Positions 25,983 to 33,847 of a DNA stretch of 64,000 nucleotides are shown here, one piece after another. How positions within the stretch are numbered: position 1 is the stretch's first letter; the number at the start of each line of letters is the position of its first letter. Made by a program: the position numbers and the translations under genes. The notes beneath the pieces were generated by a model. That model did no database searches. It was given only the letters and a program-made list of their open reading frames with translations, and was not told the origin of the DNA. The stretch spans positions 19,217-83,216 of the forward strand of contig JBGRQA010000028.1 of NCBI GenBank assembly GCA_041725895.1. Reading direction: 5' to 3'. The stretch is from JBGRQA01 sp041725895. GTDB taxonomy: Bacteria > Bacteroidota > Bacteroidia > Bacteroidales > Marinifilaceae.

Positions 25983-26417
25983 CGGCAGTATTGTTAATGG
26001 CAATTTCTTCCCCTCCGGTTTTCAGCATCAATCGCTCATAATTTTTTCTCCTTCTCCCGTGGTTTTTGTAAATTGGTTATCGATTGCAGGCACTAAAATA
26101 AACTATAGAAGTACCAGCCTTGTTAGAATCCCGGTATAGGATAACAAAGTAGGCATGTGGTGACGCCATGTTTAGGGATAACCCCAATGCCTGAATCGAA
26201 CTTTCTACTTGTTATTTGACACTAGCATCCCTTGCTATTTTCTTTATTACATAAAAAATCTCCTGATTTAGCCTTTGTAAACGAATATTTTACTAAATTC
26301 GATAAATAGAATACAAATTTATGTATACAAAAACAAACTCTTGTTGACTTATTGGATAACTCATCATAATAAGTTGTTGTTATCCCTCCCAAATGGGAGA
26401 ATAACAACAACTGTTGA
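25983..26417 (+). repeat. dispersed mosaic repeat, copy R5
   Basis: Head type B (CGCTCATAATTTTTTCTCC, AACTATAGAAGTACCAGCC) and tail type 1 (CGAATATTTTACTAAATTCG, TTATTGGATAACTC). The tail closes with a strong hairpin at 26373-26411, GTTGTTGTTAT pairing with ATAACAACAAC around CCTCCC/GGGAG, which R1 and R3 keep only in degenerate form. The core is more eroded than in other copies. Confidence 0.72.
26373..26411. repeat. strong hairpin at the end of repeat R5
   Basis: Seventeen-base arms with one mismatch surround an AAAT loop. It is not followed by a T tract on the + strand. Behind it, at 26438-26451, lies a perfect 14-base palindrome CAACAATATTGTTG. Confidence 0.7.
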
Positions 26418-26461
26418 AAAAAAGATAAGAAAAACAACAACAATATTGTTGGTACACATAC

Positions 26462-26470
26462 GTTAGCGGC
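26462..26470. repeat. GTTAGCGGC boundary motif before the nuclease-NTPase gene
   Basis: This 9-mer is the reverse complement of GCCGCTAAC at 28936-28944, which contains the stop codon of the gene at 26514. Related copies are GCTGTTAAC (25898-25906) and GTTAACAGC (29062-29070). The general form is GCYGYTAAC on the gene's downstream side and GTTARCRGC on the leader side. Confidence 0.5.
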
Positions 26471-26513
26471 AACCCAAAAAAGAGAGTGACCAGATAAATA
26501 AGATTATTAAATT

Positions 26514-28943
26514 ATGAAAGACTGGGGAGAAGTATCAGAACTATACGAACAAATAAACAAAGAAGCCTTTAGTAAAGACCTAGGGAATGAGTCAGAAGCT
26601 CAAACTCGTTTTGATGTAATTGATAGGCTTATTAAAGAAGTTTTGCAATGGCAACATGGTCAGATTAGTGTAGAGCCTCATACTACAGGTGTAAAAGATG
26701 GATATATTGATTACATTCTCATTTCAGGAGATAAGAAAATTATTGTAGAGGCAAAAAAGGTTGGTGCAACTTTCCCATCCCCGACAAAGAAAAGAAAATT
26801 AAAACTTACTGGAACAATTCTTGGTAAAGGAGCTATTAATGAAGCCTTATTACAAGCTGAAGATTATGCAGTAAACACTAAAGCAGATATTGTTGTTGCA
26901 ACAAATGGCAATTGTTGGTGTTTCTACCCATTATCAGCGACTACAGCAAGAGACTCTGTTTATGCAACAATCTTGTTTCCATTTGAAAAAATTGAAGATG
27001 CAGAGTATTTATTTAACCTCTTTGCTTGTGGAAATGTAGAAAATAATAGCCTTAGGGAACTTAATGTTACTGCACCAATTGAAGTTGTTAATAAATTATT
27101 CCATGTTTTAAAAGACTCAGATTCAAAAATTGGCCGAAATACAATTGCTGATTACATCATGCCTGCTGTAGATACCGCTATCTTATCAGAGGCCTTGTTA
27201 GAAAATAAGGATGCTCTTGAGAACTGCTACGTTACTACAGATAATAGAACTAAGTATGACAATACTTTAAACATGCACTTTACGGGATATAAACCAGAAT
27301 TAATTCTACCTGCAAAGAAAATTAAAAAAGGGCAAGATAATGATGCATTTACAAAGCATGTTAAAGTTTCCAGAAGTGGTATCACACCTCCTGTAACTCT
27401 TATTATTGGTTCTGTTGGTTCAGGTAAATCTACATACTTGAAACACTTTGAATTAGTTAAAGGAAAAACATTACTGCAAAAGCAAAAAGCTCATTGGATA
27501 TATATTGATTTAGAAATGCTAGGCAAAACAGGTAATCCTAGAGAATTCATTTATAAGTCAATTTTAGATTATCTACTTAAAGAGCATCCAGAAAATCCTA
27601 CAGATTATAAAACTGTCGTTGAGCCAGCTTATGAGGACGATATAACCGCAATGGCTCGTGGTCCGTATGGCAGGTTGTTTACTAGAAATAAAGATGAGTT
27701 TTATAAAAAAGTAGATGAATTAATTGATAAGGACTATAAAGAAATTGAACCTTATGTAGATAAAATATTAAAATACCTTGTAAGAGAACATCTATGTGTT
27801 ATTGTAATTGATAACGTAGATTTGTACGAAGATGAAAGCTTAGAAACTACAGTGTTTTCAGAGGCAATATCAATTTCGAAGAAGAATCATTGTAATATAT
27901 TAGTTTCAATACGTGATTCTACATATATAAAACATAGAAATGATTCCATTTTTAATGCTTATGAATTAAAGCGCTTTTGGATTGAAGCACCATCTTTCAA
28001 AGAGATTCTTTCTAAAAGACTGCATTATGCTAAAAAAGTACTTGAAGGAGAATCTGCTGAAATTGAATTACCCAATGGAGCTAAATTAAAAGTTGATGAT
28101 TTGAGTATCTTTTTTAATATTGTTCAAAGTAGCTTGTTGAACGAGCAGAATGGTCAATTTTTAGAATATTTAAGTGATAGAAATCCGAGAAAGGGTATAT
28201 CTTACATACAGAACTTTCTATCATCAGCTCATATTCAAGCAAATAAAGCAATTCAAAATTATGTACAAGGCGAAGCTTCATTTATATTTCCATATCATGA
28301 GGTTTTTAAAGGGTGCATGTTATCTCAATGGAGGTATTACAAAGAAAAACACTCTGATGCAATAAATATTTTCGATTCAGGGATTCATTCTAAAAATCTA
28401 CAACTAATTAGATTGCACCTTTTGCACTTACTATATCAATACTCAAAAACAGAAAATACAGTTGAAGTTGATATCAAAATAATTATTAAAAACATAAGTA
28501 GCTTTGGTATATCAGAAGAAAAAATTGTTGAACTATTAGCTAAACTTGTAAAAAATCAACTTATTTTCTCCAATAATGAACAAGTCGATAATCCTCAATA
28601 TTGCTTAACACTTACTGGTGGGTATTATTTAAATATTCTTTGCAGAAAAATGGTTTACATTGAATCTGTATTGTATGATACAAGTATTTTAGATTCCAGT
28701 ATTTTTGAAAAATTATCCAATCAAACATTAGCAATAGAACAAGAATATAATCTTGCAGATAGGATGGTTTTAAGGAAGGAGAGAATTGAAACATTTATGG
28801 ATTATTTAGAAATGATTGAAGATGTTGCAATTAATGAAAAATTAATACAATTAAATATCATCAAACAGATAAAAACTGTTGTATTAAATGAGTGTGATAT
28901 TGCTATAAAAAAATCCCAAAGATATAGTAACGGCAGCCGCTAA
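26514..28943 (+). CDS. nuclease-NTPase fusion protein (HsdR-N-like domain plus STAND/AAA-like P-loop ATPase), candidate defence protein
   Basis: 809 residues. The N-terminus (about 25-165) resembles the restriction-enzyme R-subunit N-terminal PD-(D/E)xK fold: D66 in DGYIDYILI and E79-A-K81 in IIVEAKK fit the catalytic triad. A P-loop NTPase follows, with Walker A GSVGSGKST at 299-307, Walker B CVIVIDNVD near 428, and ILVSIRDSTY near 463 as a sensor-like strand. The C-terminal 300 residues are helical without a known repeat. Similar nuclease-plus-STAND architectures occur in antiphage proteins such as Avs; the assignment here is inference. The gene is much richer in AT than its neighbours, stands alone, and is bounded by paired inverted motifs, suggesting transfer. 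Confidence 0.8.
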   Translation: MKDWGEVSELYEQINKEAFSKDLGNESEAQTRFDVIDRLIKEVLQWQHGQISVEPHTTGVKDGYIDYILISGDKKIIVEAKKVGATFPSPTKKRKLKLTGTILGKGAINEALLQAEDYAVNTKADIVVATNGNCWCFYPLSATTARDSVYATILFPFEKIEDAEYLFNLFACGNVENNSLRELNVTAPIEVVNKLFHVLKDSDSKIGRNTIADYIMPAVDTAILSEALLENKDALENCYVTTDNRTKYDNTLNMHFTGYKPELILPAKKIKKGQDNDAFTKHVKVSRSGITPPVTLIIGSVGSGKSTYLKHFELVKGKTLLQKQKAHWIYIDLEMLGKTGNPREFIYKSILDYLLKEHPENPTDYKTVVEPAYEDDITAMARGPYGRLFTRNKDEFYKKVDELIDKDYKEIEPYVDKILKYLVREHLCVIVIDNVDLYEDESLETTVFSEAISISKKNHCNILVSIRDSTYIKHRNDSIFNAYELKRFWIEAPSFKEILSKRLHYAKKVLEGESAEIELPNGAKLKVDDLSIFFNIVQSSLLNEQNGQFLEYLSDRNPRKGISYIQNFLSSAHIQANKAIQNYVQGEASFIFPYHEVFKGCMLSQWRYYKEKHSDAINIFDSGIHSKNLQLIRLHLLHLLYQYSKTENTVEVDIKIIIKNISSFGISEEKIVELLAKLVKNQLIFSNNEQVDNPQYCLTLTGGYYLNILCRKMVYIESVLYDTSILDSSIFEKLSNQTLAIEQEYNLADRMVLRKERIETFMDYLEMIEDVAINEKLIQLNIIKQIKTVVLNECDIAIKKSQRYSNGSR

Positions 28944-29070
28944 CAATGTTTCATAAGTAATGCGGGGTAAGTGACATATTTGAACCATATAACAATTAAT
29001 AAATGGTAGTGTAATTTGACAGTATGGAGCTTCGAAATCCCGCACTATTCATATACAAAACGTTAACAGC
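28936..29070. repeat. 135-bp imperfect hairpin site behind the nuclease-NTPase gene
   Basis: The left arm starts GCCGCTAAC, overlapping the stop codon, and runs through ATAAGTAATGCGGGG. The right arm is CCCGCACTATTCATATAC to GTTAACAGC. The ends and the TGCGGG/CCCGCA core pair well with small bulges between. Size, terminal GTTAAC-type cores and bulged arms are reminiscent of integron attC sites, but the consensus is not a proven match. Confidence 0.55.
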
Positions 29071-29076
29071 ATAAAT

Positions 29077-29145
29077 ACCAGCACTACCCCCAATACTAAT
29101 ATCTTACCATCTGGTTCCGGCATCAATAGCTTTAATTTTTTTACC
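29077..29145 (+). repeat. dispersed mosaic repeat, partial copy R6
   Basis: Only the first part of a head-type-B unit is present: CCAATACTAATATCTTACC and GGCATCAATAGCTTTAATTT match R3 and R5 starts. It begins right behind the hairpin site that closes the nuclease-NTPase module and is cut off where the minus-strand operon's terminator begins. Confidence 0.55.
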
Positions 29146-29152
29146 AATGGTA

Positions 29153-29182
29153 TAAAAAGTGCAAACCTTCCGGTTTGCACTT
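29153..29182 (-). terminator. Rho-independent terminator, minus strand
   Basis: AAGTGCAAACC pairs perfectly with GGTTTGCACTT around a 4-base loop; on the minus strand five T follow. It closes the minus-strand genes at 29214-30513. Confidence 0.85.
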
Positions 29183-29213
29183 GCTGTTTCCAATAGGATG
29201 TAGATCCGAACCA

Positions 29214-29463
29214 TCAATTGGTTTTAACCACCACATCGCAAATTTCGGAGTCCTTTCCGATTTTTTCCCCGTTCAGCATGTAGGTAGCGTAGTACTCCCG
29301 AAATTCCTTGGTACTGGGGTCAATATTGGGAGTACGGTCGGCATATTTCCCTTTGTGGCATACATCCAAAAAGGCAAAGTGGCCCTGGTGGTTGATCTTA
29401 CGGTAGATGCGAATCCCATCGGTTTGCTGCTTGGTGAATTTTAGAATGGGTACTGCCCACCAA
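29214..29463 (-). pseudogene. truncated hypothetical gene, C-terminal remnant
   Basis: About 80 residues are readable (VPILKFTKQQTDGIRIYRK, then ADRTPNIDPSTKEFREYYAT and NGEKIGKDSEICDVVVK). They resemble the C-terminal fibronectin-like end of longer Bacteroidota proteins of unknown function that are often found behind genes like that at 29527. No start codon in context or N-terminal part exists: upstream is only a hairpin and the stop of the neighbour. The gene has lost its 5' portion. It ends before a good terminator. Confidence 0.5.
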
Positions 29464-29484
29464 AACTTTATAATTTTGCAAACC

Positions 29485-29510
29485 AACAGGCCCTCATACA
29501 AGGGCCTGTT
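29485..29510 (-). terminator. hairpin behind the regulatory-like-domain gene
   Basis: AACAGGCCCT pairs with AGGGCCTGTT just past the stop of the gene at 29527. Few T follow, so it may slow or protect transcripts rather than end them fully. Confidence 0.6.
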
Positions 29511-29526
29511 CTATGTTGGTTTGTTC

Positions 29527-30513
29527 TCAATTGACCGAAGTCATTGCCCTTTGCTTCTGTCTTTTCTCTCTTTCTTCCTCTTCTCGGCGTTTTATTTTTT
29601 CTTTGCCCTTTTCGGTCATCTGCAGTTTCAGGTTCAGTTTGGTGGTTTCGCCCCATACCTGTGTGAATTCTACCGTAAGTGGATGGTAATCGCCTTTGGT
29701 GCAGGTAAGCTGGTAGCTGCCCGATTCCAGGTGCTGAATTCGGAAATGACCCTTTTTCCCCGTAGCACGGTAGGAGATGTCGGTGCCCGGTATTTCCAGC
29801 CAGGTATTGGTTACCGGTTCTCCGGTTTCGGCATTGAGAATCGTGCCCCATATTGCCAGCTTATGTGTTGCTTCCCTGTGTATGTCTACAGCATTGAGGT
29901 AGTTGCCCAGGAAAACCGGATCATCGCCAAAATAGGTGGTCATGAGGGGCGTGAGCCGATGGACGATTAGCCACATAATTTTCCGGATGGATTGATCCAT
30001 GATTTTGGTGGCCATTTTTTTCATGTTTCGCATCTCCACAGGTTTGGTTAGGGAAGTTCTGAATTCATTGGTGGCCTGATCAAGGGCATCCAGCCTTTCG
30101 GTGGTGATGCCTGTTTCGGCTAGTGCCTCTCCCTTTTCACTACAGAGCTCTACAGTATCTTCCGCGAATTTCAGTAGTTTGGTGGTTTTCATTCGCTCCA
30201 GGCTGGATTTGGTCACCTTCAGTTTTGTAGCTTCCTCTTGGTTACTATGTTGCAGAGCGTGGTTGTATAGAAGTGTACAGCAGGCAAAGAGCTGCGTTAC
30301 CAGGTTTTTCTTCTTCACTCGCTTGCCCACGGTATAGGCTTGCAGATTTTGTTGCTGGACCCCAATATTTAGATCCAGTTGGGTGTGCTCATCCTTTACC
30401 AGGTTGAGAACTTCCATTACCTTGGGTTGGCCTTCCAATTTTGTAGCATTGTTTGAGGACCATGTAATGAGCACATTGCCCATATTGAAAACTTCGTTAA
30501 CGTTGTTTTTCAT
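29527..30513 (-). CDS. hypothetical protein with C-terminal carboxypeptidase-regulatory-like domain
   Basis: 328 residues without a signal peptide. The N-terminal 210 residues are almost all helix, with charged coiled stretches. Around residues 225-300 is a small beta-sandwich of the CarboxypepD_reg type: LAIWGTILNAETGEPVTNTW, then GKKGHFRIQHLESGSYQLTC. The C-terminus is a highly charged Lys/Arg/Glu helix. Proteins of this make-up recur in Bacteroidota, usually followed by a second gene whose remnant is seen at 29214. Function is unknown. The heptad-repeat frame at 30535 lies directly upstream in the same orientation. Confidence 0.7.
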   Translation of the reverse strand: MKNNVNEVFNMGNVLITWSSNNATKLEGQPKVMEVLNLVKDEHTQLDLNIGVQQQNLQAYTVGKRVKKKNLVTQLFACCTLLYNHALQHSNQEEATKLKVTKSSLERMKTTKLLKFAEDTVELCSEKGEALAETGITTERLDALDQATNEFRTSLTKPVEMRNMKKMATKIMDQSIRKIMWLIVHRLTPLMTTYFGDDPVFLGNYLNAVDIHREATHKLAIWGTILNAETGEPVTNTWLEIPGTDISYRATGKKGHFRIQHLESGSYQLTCTKGDYHPLTVEFTQVWGETTKLNLKLQMTEKGKEKIKRREEEEREKRQKQRAMTSVN

Positions 30514-30534
30514 AATTTTGTATTTTAATTATTA

Positions 30535-31260
30535 CTAATTTATATTTATGGCAAAAGCCAAATAGTTACTTATGTGATTTTTAGAATTTTTGTTTACCCC
30601 TCCTCGAAGCAATGCTGCGTAGTACTGCAACCAAGTCCTATCGTTTTGCAGCCATCTCTCATTGTATTGCAGTCTGGTCTCATCACTTTGCAGGCATCTC
30701 TCATTGCATTGCAGGCAGGTCTCATCGCTTTGCAGCCATCTCTCCTTGCTTTGCAGACTGGTCTCATCGCTTTGCAGCCATTTCTCATTGCTTTGCAGGC
30801 AGGTTTCATTGTTCTGCAGCCACCTCTCATTGCATTGCAGGCTGGTGTCATCGTTTTGCAGCCATCTCTCATTGCTTCGCAGACTGGTCTCATCGTTTTG
30901 CGCCCATCTCTCATTGCATTGCAGGCAGGTCTCATCGCTTTGCAGCCATCTCTCATTGCTTTGCAAGCCTGTCTTCTTGCTTTGCAGACTGGTTTCATTG
31001 TCTTGCAAGCTCAGCTCATGGCCTTGTAACTCTATTTTAGTTCTACATCTTCCGGTTAGATGCTGCTGAATATCATTTTCACCACTCCTCCGGTTGCCCT
31101 GTATCCAATATCGAACCGGTAGGTGCTGGTGTTGGGAACTGTCATTCCTTCCATTGGCCTTTTGTGGGAGAGCCCAATAGATCGTGTTTTTGGTGCAGTT
31201 CACAGAGGAGCAGGTTCCTTCAGGACAACTTTTTTCTGTTTGTTGGGAGATCGATTTCAT
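30535..31260 (-). CDS. possible heptad-repeat protein over a 21-bp minisatellite
   Basis: A 241-residue frame from an ATG. Residues 1-75 are Cys- and Gln-rich with no family match. Residues about 77-214 are nearly twenty copies of a 7-residue unit of the form xLQSxEx, alternating SNER and SDET in a 14-residue super-period. Such a pattern could make a coiled coil. The repeat is open in at least five of six frames, so an open frame here proves little. A second minus-strand frame at about 31150-31060 reads a plausible peptide (VPNTSTYRFDIGYRATGG), so the true coding frame upstream of the repeat is uncertain. Confidence 0.35.
   Translation of the reverse strand: MKSISQQTEKSCPEGTCSSVNCTKNTIYWALPQKANGRNDSSQHQHLPVRYWIQGNRRSGENDIQQHLTGRCRTKIELQGHELSLQDNETSLQSKKTGLQSNERWLQSDETCLQCNERWAQNDETSLRSNERWLQNDDTSLQCNERWLQNNETCLQSNEKWLQSDETSLQSKERWLQSDETCLQCNERCLQSDETRLQYNERWLQNDRTWLQYYAALLRGGVNKNSKNHISNYLAFAININ
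30619..31032. repeat. 21-bp tandem minisatellite
   Basis: About 20 tandem units whose plus-strand form is close to TCTCATTGCTTTGCAGGCAG, imperfect, with a 42-base higher-order alternation. Substitutions are scattered, but length is kept at multiples of 21, so reading frames are preserved. Confidence 0.85.
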
Positions 31261-31717
31261 TGCTGCATGCAGAAGATGTTAAAATAGTACTGCCTTCCTG
31301 GTTTTGTGGTCGTTTCGTATCAAAATAGAATGAAAAGAGGGAGAGGAGATCGATTGGGAGCAGGTGTCCCGGAACAGGGCAGGATGGCTTCGCTCGAATT
31401 CTACCGGCGAAGCCCCGGCACCGTAACGGGGAGACAGATACGGACTGGCTTTTTGGTTATGATCAAAGGGTAACATGTAAGCCTTGCTACCTGGTGGTTG
31501 CAGAACTTTCCTATGGTCTCGGATGTGTATTTGATCCTTCTCATAACCAGTTTTTTAAAACGGTAAAAAGAAGTTAAGAAAAAAATCTGAAAACGGCACA
31601 AAAAATTTAGGTGGTTTTCGTAATTTGTATATGATAATCCATTGCAGATGATTGGGTTCGTTTTCCGCGGATTGTTTTTTTAAATTGAATCGGTTAAAAT
31701 GTTTCCGACCAACACAA
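31261..31717. other. noncoding stretch, no supported gene
   Basis: Between the minisatellite frame and the 240-bp array. Minus-strand frames at 31279-31476, 31401-31601 and 31555-31749 overlap each other, lack family resemblance, and are not called. Confidence 0.45.
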
Positions 31718-32720
31718 ATGCAACACCCTCCGGGGTTGATTTTCGACAACGTATGGTGTTGCTACAATAATGGAATGCCTCCGGCATTGGGCGTGAGAAA
31801 TATTAAGGTTTGATTCTCTGTTATGTTTTTACACATCCGCAGGGGGATGCAATATTGTAAATTATTATCAGGGATATGTGTTACATTGTGTCGCTATGAT
31901 GTGTATTTCATGTTTTTGGAAATAAATGGATTGGATCAAATGATTTCTGCCCATATAAATGCAACACCCTCCGGGGTTGATTACCGATAACGTATGGTGT
32001 TGCTACAATAATGGAATGCCTCCGGCATTGGTTGTGGTAAATATTGGGGGTTGATTTTCTGTTATGGTTTTTCGCAACACTGGGGGATGCAATATTATAG
32101 ATTATTATCAGGGATATGCGTTACGTTGTGTTGATATGATGTGCATTTCATGTTTTTGGAAATAAATGGATTGGATCAAATGTTTCCGGCAATATAAATG
32201 CAATACCCGCTACAATAATGGAATACCTCCGGCATTGGTTGTGGTAAATATTGCGGTTTGTTTTTCACATTCCCAGGGGGGATGCAATATTGTAGCACAA
32301 GAAAATGTGGGAATACAGCGGTGCCGCAGTCGGCAGATCAAAACCTTTGTCACCCTTGCACCGCATGGAGTTGGTCGTTATTTATGGGTGTTGGTTAATT
32401 ATATGATTGTTGGAATGCAACACCCTCTGGGGTTGATTATCAACAACGTATTGTTGTGCTACAATAATGGAATGCCTCCGGCATTGGTTGTGATAAATAT
32501 TGAGGTTTGTTTTTCACATCCCCAGGGGGGATGCAATATTGTAGCATAATGAATTGTGCGTATACAGCGGTGCCGCAGTCGGTAGATCAAAACCATTGTC
32601 ACCCTTGCACCGCATGGCGTTGGTTGTCAATTAAGGATGTTTGTGGTGTATTTGTTGGAATGCAACACCTGCTACAATTAGGGAATACCTCCGGCATTGT
32701 TTGTGATCTTCTGTAAAGGG
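31718..32720. repeat. tandem array of five ~240-bp units
   Basis: Units begin at 31718, 31959, 32198, 32415 and 32660 (spacings 241, 239, 217, 245; the last is partial). Each begins ATGCAACACC, then GCTACAATAATGGAATGCC with the palindrome GCCTCCGGC, then GGGGGATGCAATATTGTA. The second half differs: units 1-2 carry a CAGGGATATG section, units 3-4 carry ACAGCGGTGCCGCAGTCGG. No gene is supported. Confidence 0.85.
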
Positions 32721-33035
32721 TTTATTACACTTTTGGAAGCTTTGTGGGACTTTGTGTAAGCCTTTGAGATCCTTTATGGTTTTATTGTATCCACATATCC
32801 TAACCTGGAGAAATTTGATATTATCCGCTGTAAATCAAAATTGTATCGGCTAGTTTCTTAATTGCTATTTTGTAAACCTAAGGTATAATCATTCGTTTTG
32901 TGTGACTTTATGCAATCCTCTGTTATCCTCTGTGCGACTCTGTGATCCTCCGTGGTTTAAACATTTCTGTATCAACCGACAATTGGCATAACATAATAAA
33001 TTGCCTGTCCACACCCTTCCTTTACTTCTGGAAAA
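32721..33035. other. intergenic region with TTTGTG/CTCTGTG-rich text
   Basis: Contains GGGACTTTGTGTAAGCC, GTGTGACTTTATGC and CCTCTGTGCGACTCTGTG, the same style of degenerate intergenic repeat as 14863-14963 and 59030-59070. No gene is visible. Confidence 0.45.
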
Positions 33036-33836
33036 CTACTGCCGGGCAATTCCTGTTTGGGGATCCACGTAGATCACCATCCAGTCGTCGAAGCGAACCA
33101 GGCGACCGGTCAAACGCACCGGCTCGGCCACAAAGGGAAGTACCTTCTTGTTAATCGCCTGCTTTCGATGGCCGCGGATGAGGAAGTAATTGGTTTCCCC
33201 CATGTAATTGGTAGCTGCCAGAACCGGGGGAATGCCTCCCGATATGCAGCGAACGGCGCAGGAGCGGTGAGGTTTCCCAAAACCGGGCCGCATGGCACCA
33301 AAGTAGCATTTGGAATCCACGATTTCACCCAGCAGGCTTTGCGTGCCCAAATCCTCAATGTGCGGTTGGTACAGTAGGGCCTCCTCTTCCGTAATGGTTT
33401 CCATTGAAAGGATGGACTCCTTTTGTTTGGTCAGCTCCAGTAGAATTTTCCCATCGTCATACAGCAGAGTTCCCATCACCTGCAGCTTTTTGCCATGGAA
33501 GGGGGATGGGTACTCCTTTTCCACTTCCTGCATCAGTTCCTCCGCCCCGAATTTGGCATAGTTGACCAATGGAATGGTTTTGAATACGGGGTTGCCATAG
33601 TAGTCCTTTCCGTTGAGGACCTTGATCAGGGGCACCGGGGTTGCAAAGTACACCCCTTCCACCGTGGTGAGTTGCCCAAATTCGAAGGAGGAGGTGGAGA
33701 TCTCGCGGTGATGAAAGGCAATGAGAATGCCTGCTAGGAGAAATAAAGCGAAGAGCCAAAGTATGATTCTCCGTACGAATTTATACAGTTCTTTGGGAAG
33801 TTGGGGGTTGTATCCGATGAAAAAGTTATTGGTCAT
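33036..33836 (-). CDS. membrane-anchored hypothetical protein with a CYFG...HRSC motif
   Basis: 266 residues. One N-terminal membrane segment (about 25-42, IILWLFALFLLAGILIAF) anchors a mostly extracytoplasmic domain. Near residue 180 is a striking conserved-looking run: DSKCYFGAMRPGFGK, then PHRSCAVRCISGGIPPVLA, with three cysteines and a histidine that could bind a metal or cluster. The final part is an OB-like sheet (PVRLTGRLVRFDDWMVIYVD). I know similar unnamed proteins next to Rieske or molybdopterin genes but no function. It is the last gene of a four-gene operon and starts 11 bases behind the Rieske gene stop. Confidence 0.72.
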   Translation of the reverse strand: MTNNFFIGYNPQLPKELYKFVRRIILWLFALFLLAGILIAFHHREISTSSFEFGQLTTVEGVYFATPVPLIKVLNGKDYYGNPVFKTIPLVNYAKFGAEELMQEVEKEYPSPFHGKKLQVMGTLLYDDGKILLELTKQKESILSMETITEEEALLYQPHIEDLGTQSLLGEIVDSKCYFGAMRPGFGKPHRSCAVRCISGGIPPVLAATNYMGETNYFLIRGHRKQAINKKVLPFVAEPVRLTGRLVRFDDWMVIYVDPQTGIARQ

Positions 33837-33847
33837 GATTCGGTGTA

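Noticed and set aside
20716..29145. classical mobile integron
   Set aside because: No integrase gene or exact attC core consensus is visible in the window, so only a cassette-like organisation is claimed.
30619..31032. possible CRISPR array
   Set aside because: Units are contiguous 21-mers with no unique spacers, and no cas genes are in the window.
30574..31069. three plus-strand frames over the minisatellite (VLQPSLI-, SHCIAG- and SLHCRQ-type repeats)
   Set aside because: All follow from the 21-bp unit lacking stops in every frame; no start context or flanking domain supports any of them.
31279..31749. three overlapping minus-strand frames
   Set aside because: Mutually overlapping, no family likeness, adjoining repeat DNA.
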